Origin: Pseudoips prasinana
Taxonomy: Eukaryota; Arthropoda; Insecta; Lepidoptera; Nolidae
Direction: 5' to 3'
DNA: 64,000 nt
Assembly (NCBI GenBank): GCA_951640165.1
Contig: OX621263.1
Coordinates: forward strand, 14,328,001-14,392,000
Shown: positions 10,820 through 20,875 of the stretch, in pieces
Layout: each line of letters begins with the position of its first letter
Numbering within the stretch: the first letter of the stretch is position 1
Translations under genes and position numbers: made by a program
Notes under the pieces: model-generated
What the model was told of the DNA's origin: nothing
Seen by the model: the letters and a program-made list of their open reading frames with translations, nothing else
Databases searched by the model: none

Positions 10820-11105
10820 GGAACGAAGTTCCTTATCGCGCGTTGTGAAAGGGGGCTAGACGGAAAAAATTCTTACGAAAAGTTGTGACGACACTTTTTG
10901 CAGCTGTGCGGCGTGCGCATTTTTCTCTCTCTCTCTCTCTCTCTCTCTTATAGAAATCAAGCCAGATATTTTCATTTCTATTTCGCATTGAACAGTGTGA
11001 TGTCGCGACGATTATTTTTGTTGAGTGTATACAGGTATTTTGTACATAATAAATAATAAGAAATAACTTCGTTCCATCCGGGTGTCCCTTGTCACCTCTC
11101 AAGTT
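10820..11105 (+). repeat. Repeat M with (CT)n tract
   Basis: It starts GAACGAAGTTCCTTATCGCG and ends near AACTTCGTTCCATCC, so the ends are partly inverted. It has a CT microsatellite at about 10923-10949. A reversed copy lies at 36168-36450. The family is not recognised. Confidence 0.6.
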
Positions 11106-11158
11106 TTTTTTGCAGTATATAATCCTTATAATATTATGGGGACCACATCTTTGGTTCT

Positions 11159-14100
11159 TCAACAAACTTTCTGGCACTCGTCGAGGGTCCTGAAATTGTT
11201 TTCATTGCCGAGACATCCTCCATACGCAAATTTATGACACATATCCAATGTGAAGTTGTAACCGTATCTGCAATAAATTTATACATTAAAACTACTGTAA
11301 AAACGCAAAACACCGGTAGATTAAAAACAAATATGCGCATAGACTTTAAAAAGTAAACACATGAATTACTAGTATTAATGTCCTCATAGCCGAATTTCGG
11401 CCACGGCGGTCAGTCTCAACAGAGATTAGACGTAAACACAGGAGCACTTTCTGTTCCATCACTCACATAATCCGATGGGACGCCTAGGCGACACGACCGG
11501 AAAGAGGTCAGGTACAGGACCGACGGCTTTACGTGCTCTCCGAGGCACGGGGGTATAATACCGCCAACTCCCAGACTTAGGGCTGATGCTGAGAAATTTT
11601 TTTCTTTATCATTTTACAGAAAAGTCCTAAAATCACTTTTGTGCCCCGACCTGGGATTTGAACCCAGGACCTCGTTCTCTGACCAACGAGGCAGTCAATT
11701 GTAGTATTAAAAGTTAACTATATATACATATTTTAGCCGTGACCCGGCTCCAGTAAGAATAACAGGGCGACCCCATGGCATCCTGTGAGTGTCGTAAAAG
11801 GCGGTCGCCTTTTACGACACTTCTTTGCCCACTGGGTCAGCAGTGTCAGCTGTAAATAGAGTTAACTGTAAACCAGCTATCACATAACTGCGGTTGCCAA
11901 CTCGCATGTCAAGCGTGGTGACTACGGCAAACCAGTCCAGGCAACGTTGTGGAAACTTTTGGGGGTAGGTAGATGTCTACTCACTTTAGTATTCTAGCCT
12001 TACACGGTCCGCTATCGATAGGCAAGCTACAAGCATCATCTGAAAATAAAAAGGAAGTGTATAAAATACAAAACATTTAAGTGCCAGTTTATAAAATCAA
12101 AATATAAAATAAATAATAAATAAAATAAAAAAGGTATTTATTCACGTAGACTTTAAAAATGCGCTTGTAAATAGTCAGAACATGTTTGTAGTAATACAGT
12201 TATTATTTCTAGTTGCTTATCTATACATATAATAAAATCGTAGGAAAGTGAAAACTGAACATTGAATATTTTTAAAAAAGGATACTTGGGGCGTGATCTA
12301 CAATCGATATCGAAACCAAAAATATAGTTTTTAGAATTCTTGTCTGTGTGTCTGTTTGTCTGTATGTATGTCCGGGCTAAACTCAAAAAGTACTACATGG
12401 ATTTACTTCAAATTTTGCATGAATATTACTAAGAAGTCAGATCAACATATAGGCTACATATTACCACGCTACCACCTACGGGGGAGGAGCTATGATAATA
12501 TATAAAGTTTAACGCGGGTAAAACCGCGGGGCACAGCTAGTTACAGATATTTAGGTACACGGAATGTTAAAACATTTATACAATTTATTTTATAATAGTA
12601 GTGATATTTAGCTAGCTTGTATTAAGTTATTGTCAAGGAGATTATGTTTAGGTTTAATAAATATAATAATATAAATATAAATATCTATACATATAATAAA
12701 ATCGTAGGTAAGTCAAAACTGTACATTGAATATTTTTTTAAGGATACTTGAGGCGTTATCTACTATCGACATCGAAGCCAAAAATATTGTTTTTAGAAGT
12801 TTTGTCTGTTTGTATGTCCGGGCTAAACTCAAAAAGTACTGCATGCATTTTCTTTAAATTTTGCATGAATATTACTAAGAGGTCAGTTCAACATATAGGG
12901 TACATATTATCACGCTATCACCTATGGGGGAGGAGCTGTGATAATTTATAAAGTTTAACGCGAGTAAAACGGCGGTTCACAGACATAGTATAATAATATA
13001 AATAAATAAAATAAAAATAGGATCCGTATGAGAGTCTATACGCTACTTACAACAAAAATACTATTTTAATATTGTCACGTTCCGGCTTTGAACCCTAGTA
13101 CCAGTCAGGGTTTTTGGTGGGTTTTGTAACATCGCTAAAATGTTCTAGTTAATACCACAACAAAATAAGGATTTTTGTCTGTTTGTCTGTATGTATGTCC
13201 GGGCTAAAAATATGTATATTCGTCCGTAAACACTCAGAATTATTTAATAAACGTGAAGATCTCCCAATAAAATACTCACTTCGACATAAGAATGCACTAA
13301 ACCTTCCGGTGTCACGAATAAAAATGCACTCTTGTAGCCCCCTTGGTATGTCGGTAAAGCTATATAATAAACTACCAGACTGTATAAAAAATGAACGAAA
13401 AAATTACACATTTATAAAAAAGTTAAAATTGTTGCTCATAAATAGAAGTTATTATTCAATAAATGAGTATTTAAATGATAAAACTATGTAATAAATATTT
13501 ATTAAATTTATTAACTATTTATAAAATCTATCCAGTTGAAATACTAACAACAATTTTGACATAAATACATAAATAATGTAAACACTAATAAGATACAATG
13601 GTCAGTAAGAAAATAAATCCTAATTAATAATTCCCTTCATAATAATAATAATATATATTTTTTTGTAACATTATTCCATCGCTGCCTATTCAATAAAGAA
13701 AAATCATAAAAAGCACACTTTACAGATATTGACAATGCTATTTTATTGTATTCATTTTAATTTAAGTTTAACATGTGAAGTTTTGACAAAAAAATATTTG
13801 TTTGTATATTGTATTGTTGCAGTGCCCTTACAGGGTTCGTGTTTGGTACTGTATTATAATCTAAAATACCTCTGTAAAACCCATGAAAGCAATAAATAAA
13901 TTGAAATTGAAAGTGCGCCACGTGTAGACTCTAACAGAGTGCTAGTTGCCGAGACTCTAAGTACGTGTGTGTTAAACCAAGTGTCACAGTGTTAAACCAA
14001 TAAAACTTCCTTTACAAACTCTAATTTCTTCTCCAATCCCCTGACCAACCGTTTGCCACAATACGATTGTCCTTTACGTTAAGTTTAGTCGGTGCAAACG

Positions 14101-14413
14101 TGACATATGTACAGACGCCAGCACATCAAGCTCCACCAATCTGTCAAAATTCCCCATTTGAAAGTGAACCTTATGCTTTTGTGATAAAGTTGAAAATCTA
14201 TGTAAGAAATTTGACATATTGGGGTAGCTGGATGTGTTAGCGTCTGTACTAACCCGCAGACACTATTTGCGAATGTTTGTTGTTGGCATGCAAAGAGGCA
14301 GTCGGTATGGTAACCACTTTTCACTTAATTGATATTAAATACTCGCCTGTTTTCGGGAAACCATAGACACCGATAAAAACTAAAATAATTGTTAAGAAAT
14401 GACTAAGCTTCAT
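11159..14413 (-). CDS. Gene E: secreted single-domain Kunitz inhibitor
   Basis: There are three minus-strand exons: 14413-14347 (signal peptide, [18 protein letters not shown]), 12039-11985, and 11267-11159 ending in TGA. Splice phases agree (1, then 2) and the product is 76 aa. Cysteine spacing is canonical for BPTI/Kunitz: C-8-C-15-C-7-C-12-C-3-C, with FAYGGC. The residue after the second cysteine (P1, inserted into the target enzyme) is Lys in GPCKARIL, which predicts inhibition of trypsin-like serine proteases outside the cell. Acceptors are TTTTCAG and TTGCAG. Intron 2 starts GTGAGT, whereas intron 1 would use a GC donor (CAG|GCGAGT). A TATATAAA box lies 43 bp upstream of the ATG. The introns carry SINE, RTE, Helitron, LINE and MITE insertions. 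Gene F is its paralogue. The frame is intact; expression is untested. Confidence 0.85.
11380..11697 (-). mobile_element. SINE N in intron 2 of gene E
   Basis: On minus the head is CCTCGTTGGTCAGAG with a B box GGGTTCAAATCCC. The body contains a CCGGAAAGAGGTCAGGTACA stretch (plus reading) and ends near AGCCGAATTTCGGCC. Copies are at 43826-44153 and 54788-55170. Confidence 0.7.
11735..11965 (+). mobile_element. RTE-type LINE 3' fragment in intron 2 of gene E
   Basis: It shares GTGTCGTAAAAGGCG and AACTCGCATGTCAAGCGTGG with 59600-59840 in the paralogous intron of gene F, so it predates the duplication. It lies directly next to the exon 2 donor. Confidence 0.6.
12110..12650. mobile_element. Interspersed repeat G split by a Helitron (12211-12543)
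   Basis: Repeat G (AAAAGGTATTTATTCACGTAG, GCGCTTGTAAATAGTCAGAA, then TTAAGTTATTGTCAAGGAG) occupies the flanks. Between them is a non-autonomous Helitron that starts near CTATACATATAATAAAATCG and ends CGCGGGGCACAGCTAG, with the Helitron CTAG end and a GC-rich subterminal hairpin (CGCGGGTAAAACCGCGGGG). Confidence 0.7.
12681..12985 (+). mobile_element. Helitron, same family as 12211
   Basis: It starts CTATACATATAATAAAATCG and runs to ACGGCGGTTCACAGACATAG. The CTAG end has decayed. It shares the CCGGGCTAAACTCAAAAAGT core with the copies at 36728, 59236 and 59942. Confidence 0.72.
13175..13911 (+). pseudogene. LINE RT C-terminal end fused to a Helitron scrap
   Basis: 13175-13207 is a Helitron core fragment (GTATGTCCGGGCTAAA). 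From 13208 the frame reads a LINE C terminus ([53 protein letters not shown]) and stops at 13489-13491. It is clearly homologous to the C terminus of the 24.5-26.5 kb LINE. The 3' UTR runs to a GAAATTGAAA end near 13911. The ATG at 13183 belongs to the Helitron, so the apparent fusion ORF has no function. Confidence 0.78.
14084..14300 (+). mobile_element. R1-type LINE tail carrying a MITE (14108-14250)
   Basis: GTTTAGTCGGTGCAA at 14085 and CCCGCAGACACTATTTGCG at 14253 are the two halves of the R1-type 3' terminal region seen at 17579-17620. A full CAGACGCCAGCAC MITE sits between them, so the MITE inserted into the LINE tail. Confidence 0.75.
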
Positions 14414-14455
14414 GATATCAAGACGGTAAGAACGTAATCTGCCAGATTAAATATG

Positions 14456-14463
14456 TTTATATA
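14456..14463 (-). promoter_or_regulatory. TATA box of gene E
   Basis: TATATAAA on the minus strand, 43 bp upstream of the gene E start codon. The same motif is conserved at the same distance upstream of gene F (61518-61525). Confidence 0.55.
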
Positions 14464-14639
14464 CTATTGTATGTTATTTTCAATTGGCTATATCAGTAAC
14501 AATACATATTTGTTTATAAATAAGTAACTATTATAGTATCTATATTGTTTATAAAAGGAGACTATGGTAAACATGTCAATCCCACAGAATAAATAGTCCA
14601 CCAGATACTAATAGTCATTTATTGGTATGATTTATTACA

Positions 14640-14700
14640 CCATCATCATCATCATCATATCAGCCGAAAGACGTCCACTGCTGGACAACGGCCTCCCCAA
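14640..14700 (-). mobile_element. RTE-type LINE 3' end with (ATG)n tail
   Basis: A CATCATCAT run is followed by ATCAGCCGAAAGACGTCCAC and TGCTGGACAACGGCCTCC. This is a frequent lepidopteran LINE 3' end, here on minus. Similar ends lie at about 28930, 29440, 30560, 33035, 36520, 37290, 40220, 43645, 59805 and 61700. Confidence 0.6.
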
Positions 14701-14759
14701 AGATCTCCACAATTGCCGGTCTTGCGCTATCCGCATCCAGCGATTTCCAGCGACCCGCA

Positions 14760-15470
14760 CAAGATACAAATACAAAACTTTTTATTGTGGTCCATAATTA
14801 TGTCAAAAGTTGTTACAGTCACAAATATTTATAATGTCCAGCCATTTAAGCGTACAATATTTAGTTAATTAAAATTATTTTATACAATTACGCTAATACA
14901 ATTATTTTAACCCAAATTAATACATGTCATTTAATTACCAGTAATTATTTCTTATTCTAAAGTCAACTAAAGTACATTAATTCTTATCTCAATTATACTA
15001 CATATTTTACTTAGCAGTCATTCTTAAACGTGATTGAATTTATCTAGGAGGAAATCATTTAAGGTATAATACGATTTGTATTATACCTTAAATGATTTGA
15101 TACCAGAAAATCATGAAGGTTCTTTTTATAAATCTGGTTATCTGAAATGCACCTGATTGACCTTGGGATGTTGTTGTATATGCGTAAGGCAACGCAAAAA
15201 ACACTTTCATGAAGTAGGTGTGTCTTATTGGGCACTACGTGTAATTTATCCTTATGACGTGCTCGTTCTGGATGGACAAACATCTCAATATTCAACTTAA
15301 CAATTACTGCACATTCGTAAATATACAAGCAAGGAAGTGTAAGAATTTTTAAATTTATGAAGGACGATTGGCAGGAGTCTGTTTGTTTTAAGTTACACAT
15401 TGACCTAATACAGCGTTTCTGGGCTATAAATGACGCGATTTTTATCGGTTGAATTCCGAGATGTAAGATG
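14760..15470 (-). pseudogene. LINE RT C-terminal fragment (second family)
   Basis: On minus from about 15455 the frame reads IKIASFIAQKRCIRSMCNLK, ILTLPCLYIYE, RARHKDKLHVVPNKTHLLHE and ends at 15059. It is related to the RT C terminus at 24.5 kb but divergent. The 3' UTR runs to AAGTTTTGTATTTG near 14770. AAGAT flanks both sides (14760 and 15463 region). The paralogous site at about 61800 lacks the insert, so it is a recent 5'-truncated insertion upstream of gene E. Confidence 0.78.
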
Positions 15471-15602
15471 GACCGAAGATTTCTTACATATCGTCATGAA
15501 AATGCTCAGATCAATTAAATTTAATTGATCTAAGTGAAAATGATTATAAAATATATGAAATGTCTAAATAATGTCAACAAATCACAAATCCTACTAATAA
15601 TA

Positions 15603-16884
15603 GGTCTTTACCTATGAAATTGCCGTTTTGTATGAAAAAATTTAAACGAATTTTTTTCATGATTTTTTTTATTTGTATTAATCGAAGTAATCACCCATGC
15701 AATCAATGCATCTTTGCCATCGCAGTGGCAGTTTATTGATGCCCTTCTTAAAGAAATCAGCTGGACGGGAGGCAACAAATTCTTCAAAGGCATTTTGTAC
15801 TGCCTCTCGGGTATTGAATTTTTTTCCCGCCAAGAAGTTATCCAAATTCTGGAAAAAGTAGTAGTCTGTAGGCGCAAGGTCTGGTGAGTAGGGCGGATGA
15901 CGGAGAGCTTCCAACCCCAGTTCTTGCAACTTGGAGACCGTCTGCTGTGCAGTATGAGGTCGCGCGTTGTCGTGCAGGAGCAGCGGAGACGAGCGATTGA
16001 CCAATGCTGGTTGGAGATGCGCCAGCTTCTCCATCATTGTGCTCAGTTCTTCACAGTACACATCTGCAGTAATGCTCACCCCGTTTGGTAAGAAGCTGTG
16101 ATGAATCACACCGGCGCTAGACCACCAAACAGTGACCATCACTTTTCTAGGGGTAAGTTTTCGTTTAGGGCATTGTTTAGGTGCTGAACCAGGATCCAAC
16201 CAACTTGCTGAGCGCTTGCGGTTATCAAACAGAATCCATTTTTCATCGCAGGTAACAATGCGGTTCAAAATTCCTTCATTTGTGTGTCTGTTGAGCAGTG
16301 CAAGGCACGTCTCGACGCGTACTTCGCGCTGGCGATCATTGAGTTCGTGGGGCACCCATTTGTCAAGCTTTTTTACCTTGCCAATTTGACGCAAATGGAC
16401 CAATATTGTTTTGACGCTAACGTCGAAAGCTGCTGCTAATTCAGCCGTAGATTGTGTATCATCAGCTTCCACAACCGCCTTTAATTCGTCATTGTCGACC
16501 AAAGTCTTCGGACGACCGCGAGGTTCATTTTTCAGGTCGAAATTTCCAGAACGGAAGCGAGCAAACCAATAACAGGTGGTGCGTTGGTTTGTAGTGTTAG
16601 CTCCGTAAACGTCGTTGATGTTGCGTGCCGCTTGTGCCGCGTTGCTGCCACGACGGTACTCATATTCCATAATTACTCGAATTTTTAACGTATCCATGAT
16701 GACGAAAAAGATTGAAATGCGATGAAAATGTAACACTAATCAATAAAGAAATGACTACTTTTGGAAAAAAGAATCCATGTTTTTAAAATAAAATTAATTT
16801 GAAATTAGAATTCTTAGCCAAACAAAAATTATTTTGATTTGAAATGGCCAGTACTGCAGAACGGCAATTTCATAGGTAAAGACC
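15603..16884 (-). mobile_element. Complete mariner transposon
   Basis: The element is 1282 bp with 28-bp terminal inverted repeats (GGTCTTTACCTATGAAATTG at each end, one mismatch overall) and TA duplications at 15601-15602 and 16885-16886. It inserted into the 5' part of a Helitron. The paralogous region at about 61931 keeps the uninterrupted target. Confidence 0.95.
15678..16697 (-). CDS. Mariner transposase, intact
   Basis: This codes for a 339-aa DDD transposase that cuts the element out and pastes it at TA sites. I chose MDTLKIRVIMEYEYRRGSN as the start; an upstream in-frame ATG at 16736 would add 13 residues. N-terminal helix-turn-helix regions cover about residues 1-110. The mariner signatures WVPHEL and YSPDLAPTDYYFF are both present. 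The catalytic triad is D in VTCDEKW, D in LLHDNARPHTA, and D in APTDYY, with 34 residues between the last two (D,D34D). Length is normal for the family, with no stop or frameshift. Together with matching TIRs this suggests a potentially active or very recent copy. Subfamily (cecropia/mellifera-like) is a guess. Confidence 0.95.
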   Translation of the reverse strand: MDTLKIRVIMEYEYRRGSNAAQAARNINDVYGANTTNQRTTCYWFARFRSGNFDLKNEPRGRPKTLVDNDELKAVVEADDTQSTAELAAAFDVSVKTILVHLRQIGKVKKLDKWVPHELNDRQREVRVETCLALLNRHTNEGILNRIVTCDEKWILFDNRKRSASWLDPGSAPKQCPKRKLTPRKVMVTVWWSSAGVIHHSFLPNGVSITADVYCEELSTMMEKLAHLQPALVNRSSPLLLHDNARPHTAQQTVSKLQELGLEALRHPPYSPDLAPTDYYFFQNLDNFLAGKKFNTREAVQNAFEEFVASRPADFFKKGINKLPLRWQRCIDCMGDYFD

Positions 16885-16886
16885 TA

Positions 16887-17790
16887 ATATCATAAACGCG
16901 AAAGTTTGTAAGTATGGATGGATGGATGTTTGTTACTCTTTCAAGTAAAAACTACAGAATGGGTTTTAATGATACTTTACAATAGTATAGCTTATACATC
17001 AGAATAATACATAGGCTACAATTTATAAAGATATTGTGTGAATTATCCAAAATATGACGATAAGTGTCAAGTAAGTAGGAAAAAATCTACCATCTGTGAG
17101 CTATTTCGGCTTGCACTGCTAAAACCGCTACAGGTATGTTGGCGGTTAACCCCCTTAAATGGGACGCCGTAGTCTCCTTTTGTGAGGCAGTCATGCTCCA
17201 AAAGGAGGCCGCGAGCGAGAGAGAGCTGATCCTTCTCGCAGATGGAGGAGGCGTCGGGGCGGCGGCGGCAGCCGGTAGCCCAACTCCCCCTCGGGGCTGC
17301 GGCGGCAGTCAGAGAAGTGTCCTCTACTGCCGCCACGTGCAAGCAGCTCCGGGAAGACAGCGTACTGTTTGTGGCGCAGTCGCTGTGCCGTACTGGCACA
17401 GAATAAAAAGTACTTAGTACTGGCAGGAGTCGGCAATAGGGGAAGGCAATTCTGAGCCCTCGCAGGGTACGTGTCCCGACCTTCTGGGACATGGCGCAAA
17501 AAGGGGGGCACCGGAGCAGCATACCCGCGTTCCCGGGGCTCCCCCAGAAGGCGCCACGAGAACTCCACGGCAGGTAGGTTTAGTCGGTGCGAGTCCGACA
17601 TACCCACCCGCAGACAATTTTTGCGGGTGGCAAGCGTAGGCATTCCCCCTGCCTTAACAAAAAAAGACCGCGACAGGTACACATCCTATTAATTTTATAA
17701 ATGCGTAACTTTGTGAGATGTATGTTTGTTACTCTTTTACGCCAAAACTACTTTAACGCGGGTGAACCCGTGGGGGATAGCTAGTATAAA
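16887..17790 (+). mobile_element. Helitron hosting an R1-type fragment (17137-17672)
   Basis: The Helitron begins with CGCGAAAGTTTGTAAGTATG just right of the mariner and resumes at 17673, ending CGTGGGGGATAGCTAG. The insert is an R1-type 3' end: part of the pol C terminus, the 3' UTR, the terminal hairpin CCCACCCGCA / TGCGGGTGG, and an A-rich end. It is flanked by ACAGGTA at 17130-17136 and 17673-17679. The continuous Helitron is seen at 61930-62310. Confidence 0.87.
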
Positions 17791-18018
17791 ATATGAACTA
17801 AACTTAAGTCAAATGAATAATGAAAACAGTATCCATATTTATTTCTAGTTACATAGATATAGGTAGGTACAAGAATAGAACGATTATAGAATTATACTTT
17901 GCTGCTTAGAATACAAAGCTATAGTTCAATATCGAATTGTGGGCATGGAGGCCAATATTAATGGAGACATCTTCACGGGACATATATTATAGTACACAAG
18001 TGTGTGAGCAACCCCTAA

Positions 18019-18300
18019 ACACACATCCAGCTACCCCAATCTATATCCCAAAATACAGGCAAATTTGCCTAGCCTGCCTGGGAATCAGTTTTCGACAACT
18101 TTTGTGATAATTGAGTACCTATAAGGCTCTAAGCATTGTACTTAAATGTAAAAATGTATATTGGTGTAAATAAAATATTATTATTATAATCTGTTGATTT
18201 TTTTATAGATTTTCAACTTTATCACAAAAGCATAAGGTTCACTTTCAATGGGGGAAATTTGACGGATTGGGGTAGCTTGATGTGCTGGCATCTGTTCATA
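18019..18300. mobile_element. CAGACGCCAGCAC MITE with a ~145-bp insertion
   Basis: The left half (ACATCCAGCTACCCCAATCT) ends near 18042. The right half resumes near 18195 (ATAGATTTTCAACTTTATCA) and ends TGATGTGCTGGCATCTG. The intervening sequence ends in ATTATTATTA and looks like a LINE 3' end. Confidence 0.7.
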
Positions 18301-18474
18301 TTGATATGCGGCTTGTACGAAAACATAAATAATATATATAAATAACATCTTATTTATGATAGTAATGATTTAATTACTTATTATTATTTAAGTTATTGTC
18401 AAAGAGATTATGTAAAGGTTTAACAATCGAAATTTATCATTTCAGATATATTTTACTACATCTTGTCTAAATGT

Positions 18475-18613
18475 AAAAGAGCGTTGTGGTGTGAAAGAGG
18501 ATGTAGTCACAAAGATTGACAAAGGCATGCTGAGATGGTTTGGCCATTTAGAAAGGATGAATGAAAGAAGATTGACAAAAGAAGTATACCTACCTGGCCT
18601 GTGTGAAGGGTAG
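18475..18613 (+). pseudogene. RTE-type LINE C-terminal part, left piece
   Basis: The frame reads GVKEDVVTKIDKGMLRWFGH, LERMNERRLTKEVYLPGLCE, a conserved region in RTE/BovB-like LINE proteins, and stops where the TIR element begins. The continuation lies at 20436-20635. Confidence 0.8.
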
Positions 18614-18702
18614 TGTGACGACCTTCTTGGTTGCACACCTTCGTCCGTCCATTATTTTTTATTAAATGCGAAACATGAGCGGTAACTCGATAATAAATTA
18701 TT

Positions 18703-19365
18703 TCAATCGCTATGTTCTGTTATTGGTAGCTTGTTAAATAAATTAAATTGAACTTTATTTTCTACATTTCCTATACTCACTTCGCATAGGAGTTTATCTG
18801 TATCCGCGGTTTTTGAACAAAAATACAAATAATCATTCTTTGATAAGATTTGTTCGTCTGAGTATACTTCTAATGAATTATTTATTAGTATACACTTTTC
18901 TTTTTTTACAAAATTACATGTGATCTTATCAGTTACAAGTCTATTTTTTCCGAAATCTAACATTACATTGTGAGCAAAAAGGAAATGTTGTCCTATGACA
19001 AAATTTTGTGAAATCTTATCCACAACATAAAAACTATGATTAAACACAACATTCTCTATAATAATGTTCAATTTAATTTCCCCTATCACATCCAATTGCG
19101 CGTTATTTATTGATTTTATTCGTGCACTGGAAAACTGCGGCGTTTCGCCTAGTTTTTCTGCGACGTTTTTTTCCACGGCGGACACGGATGCTCCCGAATC
19201 AATCAGGGCCAGAAATGGGTTATCTTTACACTTAATATTTATGAAGGGGACAAACTCACCCTTCTGAGGGATTTCTTCTCTCGATGGCGGTTGATTCGTC
19301 CCTCGTAGAACATCAACCACCTCTACACGTTTGGGTGTGGCTGACGCTGCGATGCTCCTCTCCAA
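18703..19365 (-). CDS. Retropepsin-like aspartic protease (220 codons)
   Basis: The active-site motif LIDSGAS (residues about 53-59) and the later FVIGQHFLFAHNVMLDF stretch, equivalent to the ILGxDFL end of Gypsy proteases, identify a retroviral-type protease that works as a dimer to cut Gag polyproteins. The frame is open to TGA at 18703, only 90 bp from the left TIR, so nothing further of pol is encoded. It overlaps the end of the gag frame by 43 bp in a different frame, as in elements that make Pro by frameshifting. The start codon is uncertain, because a frameshift product would begin upstream. Confidence 0.75.
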   Translation of the reverse strand: MERSIAASATPKRVEVVDVLRGTNQPPSREEIPQKGEFVPFINIKCKDNPFLALIDSGASVSAVEKNVAEKLGETPQFSSARIKSINNAQLDVIGEIKLNIIIENVVFNHSFYVVDKISQNFVIGQHFLFAHNVMLDFGKNRLVTDKITCNFVKKEKCILINNSLEVYSDEQILSKNDYLYFCSKTADTDKLLCEVSIGNVENKVQFNLFNKLPITEHSD

Positions 19366-20069
19366 GTTGTAATGTCAGCGCCACGCCTGTCCGGTTGATT
19401 TCTGCCTGTAGGTTTTTCGCGGGGTCTAAAATTGTAAGGGTACGTTAATTTATTTGGTCGAGGATCAATGGTCCCCGTCGTAGGCTGGTTGGTCCTCGGT
19501 GTCGCAGTTCCGGGGTAACGATGCGGAACCGGTTGACCGTCACCAACTCCGCTGCGTCTTGCTGGCGTTTGGGCATTATGTCCAACTCTGCTTGCGTTAA
19601 AGGGTAAATTTAGCGGCGTGATACTTTGGGATAAGAAGAGACTTTTAATTTGTTTGAGACTCATTTTTAAGTCCTTCTTGCTGTTATACACTTGCATTCC
19701 TATTTTATTTTTTAAAAATGAGTTACAACTTTTAAGGAAATGGTTAATAAATACTGATTCCGTAACCGCTGTACCCGCTTTGGCCGCCAGTTCATCTAAG
19801 GAATAAAAATAGGCAACTGGGTCTTTATTGTAGTCTTGTCGCCTTTCAAAGAAGTCGGCAAGTGGACTGCTTTGCCCGTCAAATTCGTCGGTAATCTTCT
19901 TCTGCAGATCAGCAAATGTATCACACTAAGAAAAAATGTTTTTATAAAATGATAAAGCGGGCCCCTGTAGATATGCCCCTAAGATTTGCCGTATTTGGTG
20001 ATTGCGGCAATTACTGCGAATTACCTAAAAAAATCGTTAACGTCAGCCGTCTCCCCGTTGAATTGCTCC
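19323..20069 (-). pseudogene. Gypsy-like gag, partly degraded
   Basis: A plausible start (MEQFNGETADVNDFF) lies near 20069, but stops and frame changes occur before about 19915. From there one frame is open: DLQKKITDEFDG, ADFFERRQDYNKDPVAYFYS, VFINHFLKSCNSF, then a Pro/Arg-rich tail to 19323. The DLxxxITDEF and RxQxxxEsVxxY-like pattern is typical of Gypsy Gag capsid regions. No CCHC knuckle is visible. Function as capsid is inferred from family only. Confidence 0.65.
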
Positions 20070-20435
20070 ATCTGAAATTATTTAGGGAAAAAATACTTCT
20101 CGTGATATCCTCGATTCTTCTCAATGCTTCAGGGTATACTTCTCAATATACCCGGCGACTCCACCATATGTCGTTCTGCTGCTCCAGATCGTCTTCAGGA
20201 TCTTGTTAATATTGGAAATGATACACTGAAGTTGGGTAATCGGTTGTATATTTTCTTCAATTTTACTATGATAGGTAACAGGGCTCTCTACCCTATAGAG
20301 TTCATTCGTAGACTGACTGTTAGAAAAGAATTTTGTTTTAGTTTGAAATATTCTAATTTCAAACGATTTCTTTTTAATTATTTCTTTTTAAAACGAATGG
20401 ACGAACGAAGGTGTGCAACCAAGAAGGTCGTCACA

Positions 20436-20745
20436 GTACATCCGGAAGAGGAAGCCCTCGTAGAGCATTCTCTGACAAAATCGGAGAGGTACTCAAGAAA
20501 CAGGTCAGAAGTACCCTAAACCGGCGAGCATGTATGAAAAATATAATGTCAGTAAACGAAGCGAAAGAGGTGTGCAAGGATCGTGACAAATGGAAGTCCG
20601 TTGTCTCTGCCTACCCCACTGGGAAACAGGCGTGAGTCTATGTATGTATGTTATCTAAATGGTTATGTCTATATTGAGGTAAGAATTCAATATTATTATT
20701 ATGACGTACTTTGTGTGCATATCGACGGTCGCGCTTAATTTTTTT
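20436..20745 (+). pseudogene. RTE-type LINE C-terminal part, right piece
   Basis: The frame reads SGRGSPRRAFSDKIGEVLKK, RACMKNIMSVNEAKEVCKDR, DKWKSVVSAYPTGKQA and stops at 20633-20635. The 3' UTR runs to ACGGTCGCGCTTAAT near 20740. It continues the piece at 18475-18613. Confidence 0.82.
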
Positions 20746-20875
20746 CCTGTATTAATCGAGTAATATAGATTAAACCTTTCCATTTAAAGTAACGTTTAGA
20801 TCGCTGAACAATAAACGCGAGCAAAGCCACAGGTGGAAGGTAGCATAAAATAAAGAACAAAAAGAAGTACCACTA

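Larger units (their letters stand above)
18614..20435 (-). mobile_element. TIR-bounded element carrying gag and retropepsin only
   Basis: The two ends are inverted copies of about 40 bp (TGTGACGACCTTCTTGGTTG inward), identical for the first 31 positions, with one mismatch at 32. Flanking tetranucleotides are GTAG (18610-18613) and GTAC (20436-20439), compatible with a 4-bp target duplication carrying one change. The 1822-bp interior holds a Gypsy-like gag and an aspartic protease on the minus strand but no RT, RNase H or integrase. It splits an RTE LINE. A TGTG start, long TIRs and a 4-bp duplication resemble Ginger-type DNA transposons. A rearranged LTR element is the alternative. Confidence 0.75.

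Noticed and set aside
13183..13207. N terminus MSVCMSGLK as part of a LINE protein
   Set aside because: These codons belong to a Helitron core that happens to be in frame with the LINE fragment.
15897..16389. Plus-strand ORFs at 15897-16091 and 16132-16389
   Set aside because: They are antisense shadows of the mariner transposase.
18614..20435. Ordinary LTR retrotransposon
   Set aside because: End sequences are inverted relative to each other, no direct LTR pair was found, and RT and integrase are absent. A rearranged LTR element is still possible and is stated as the alternative.
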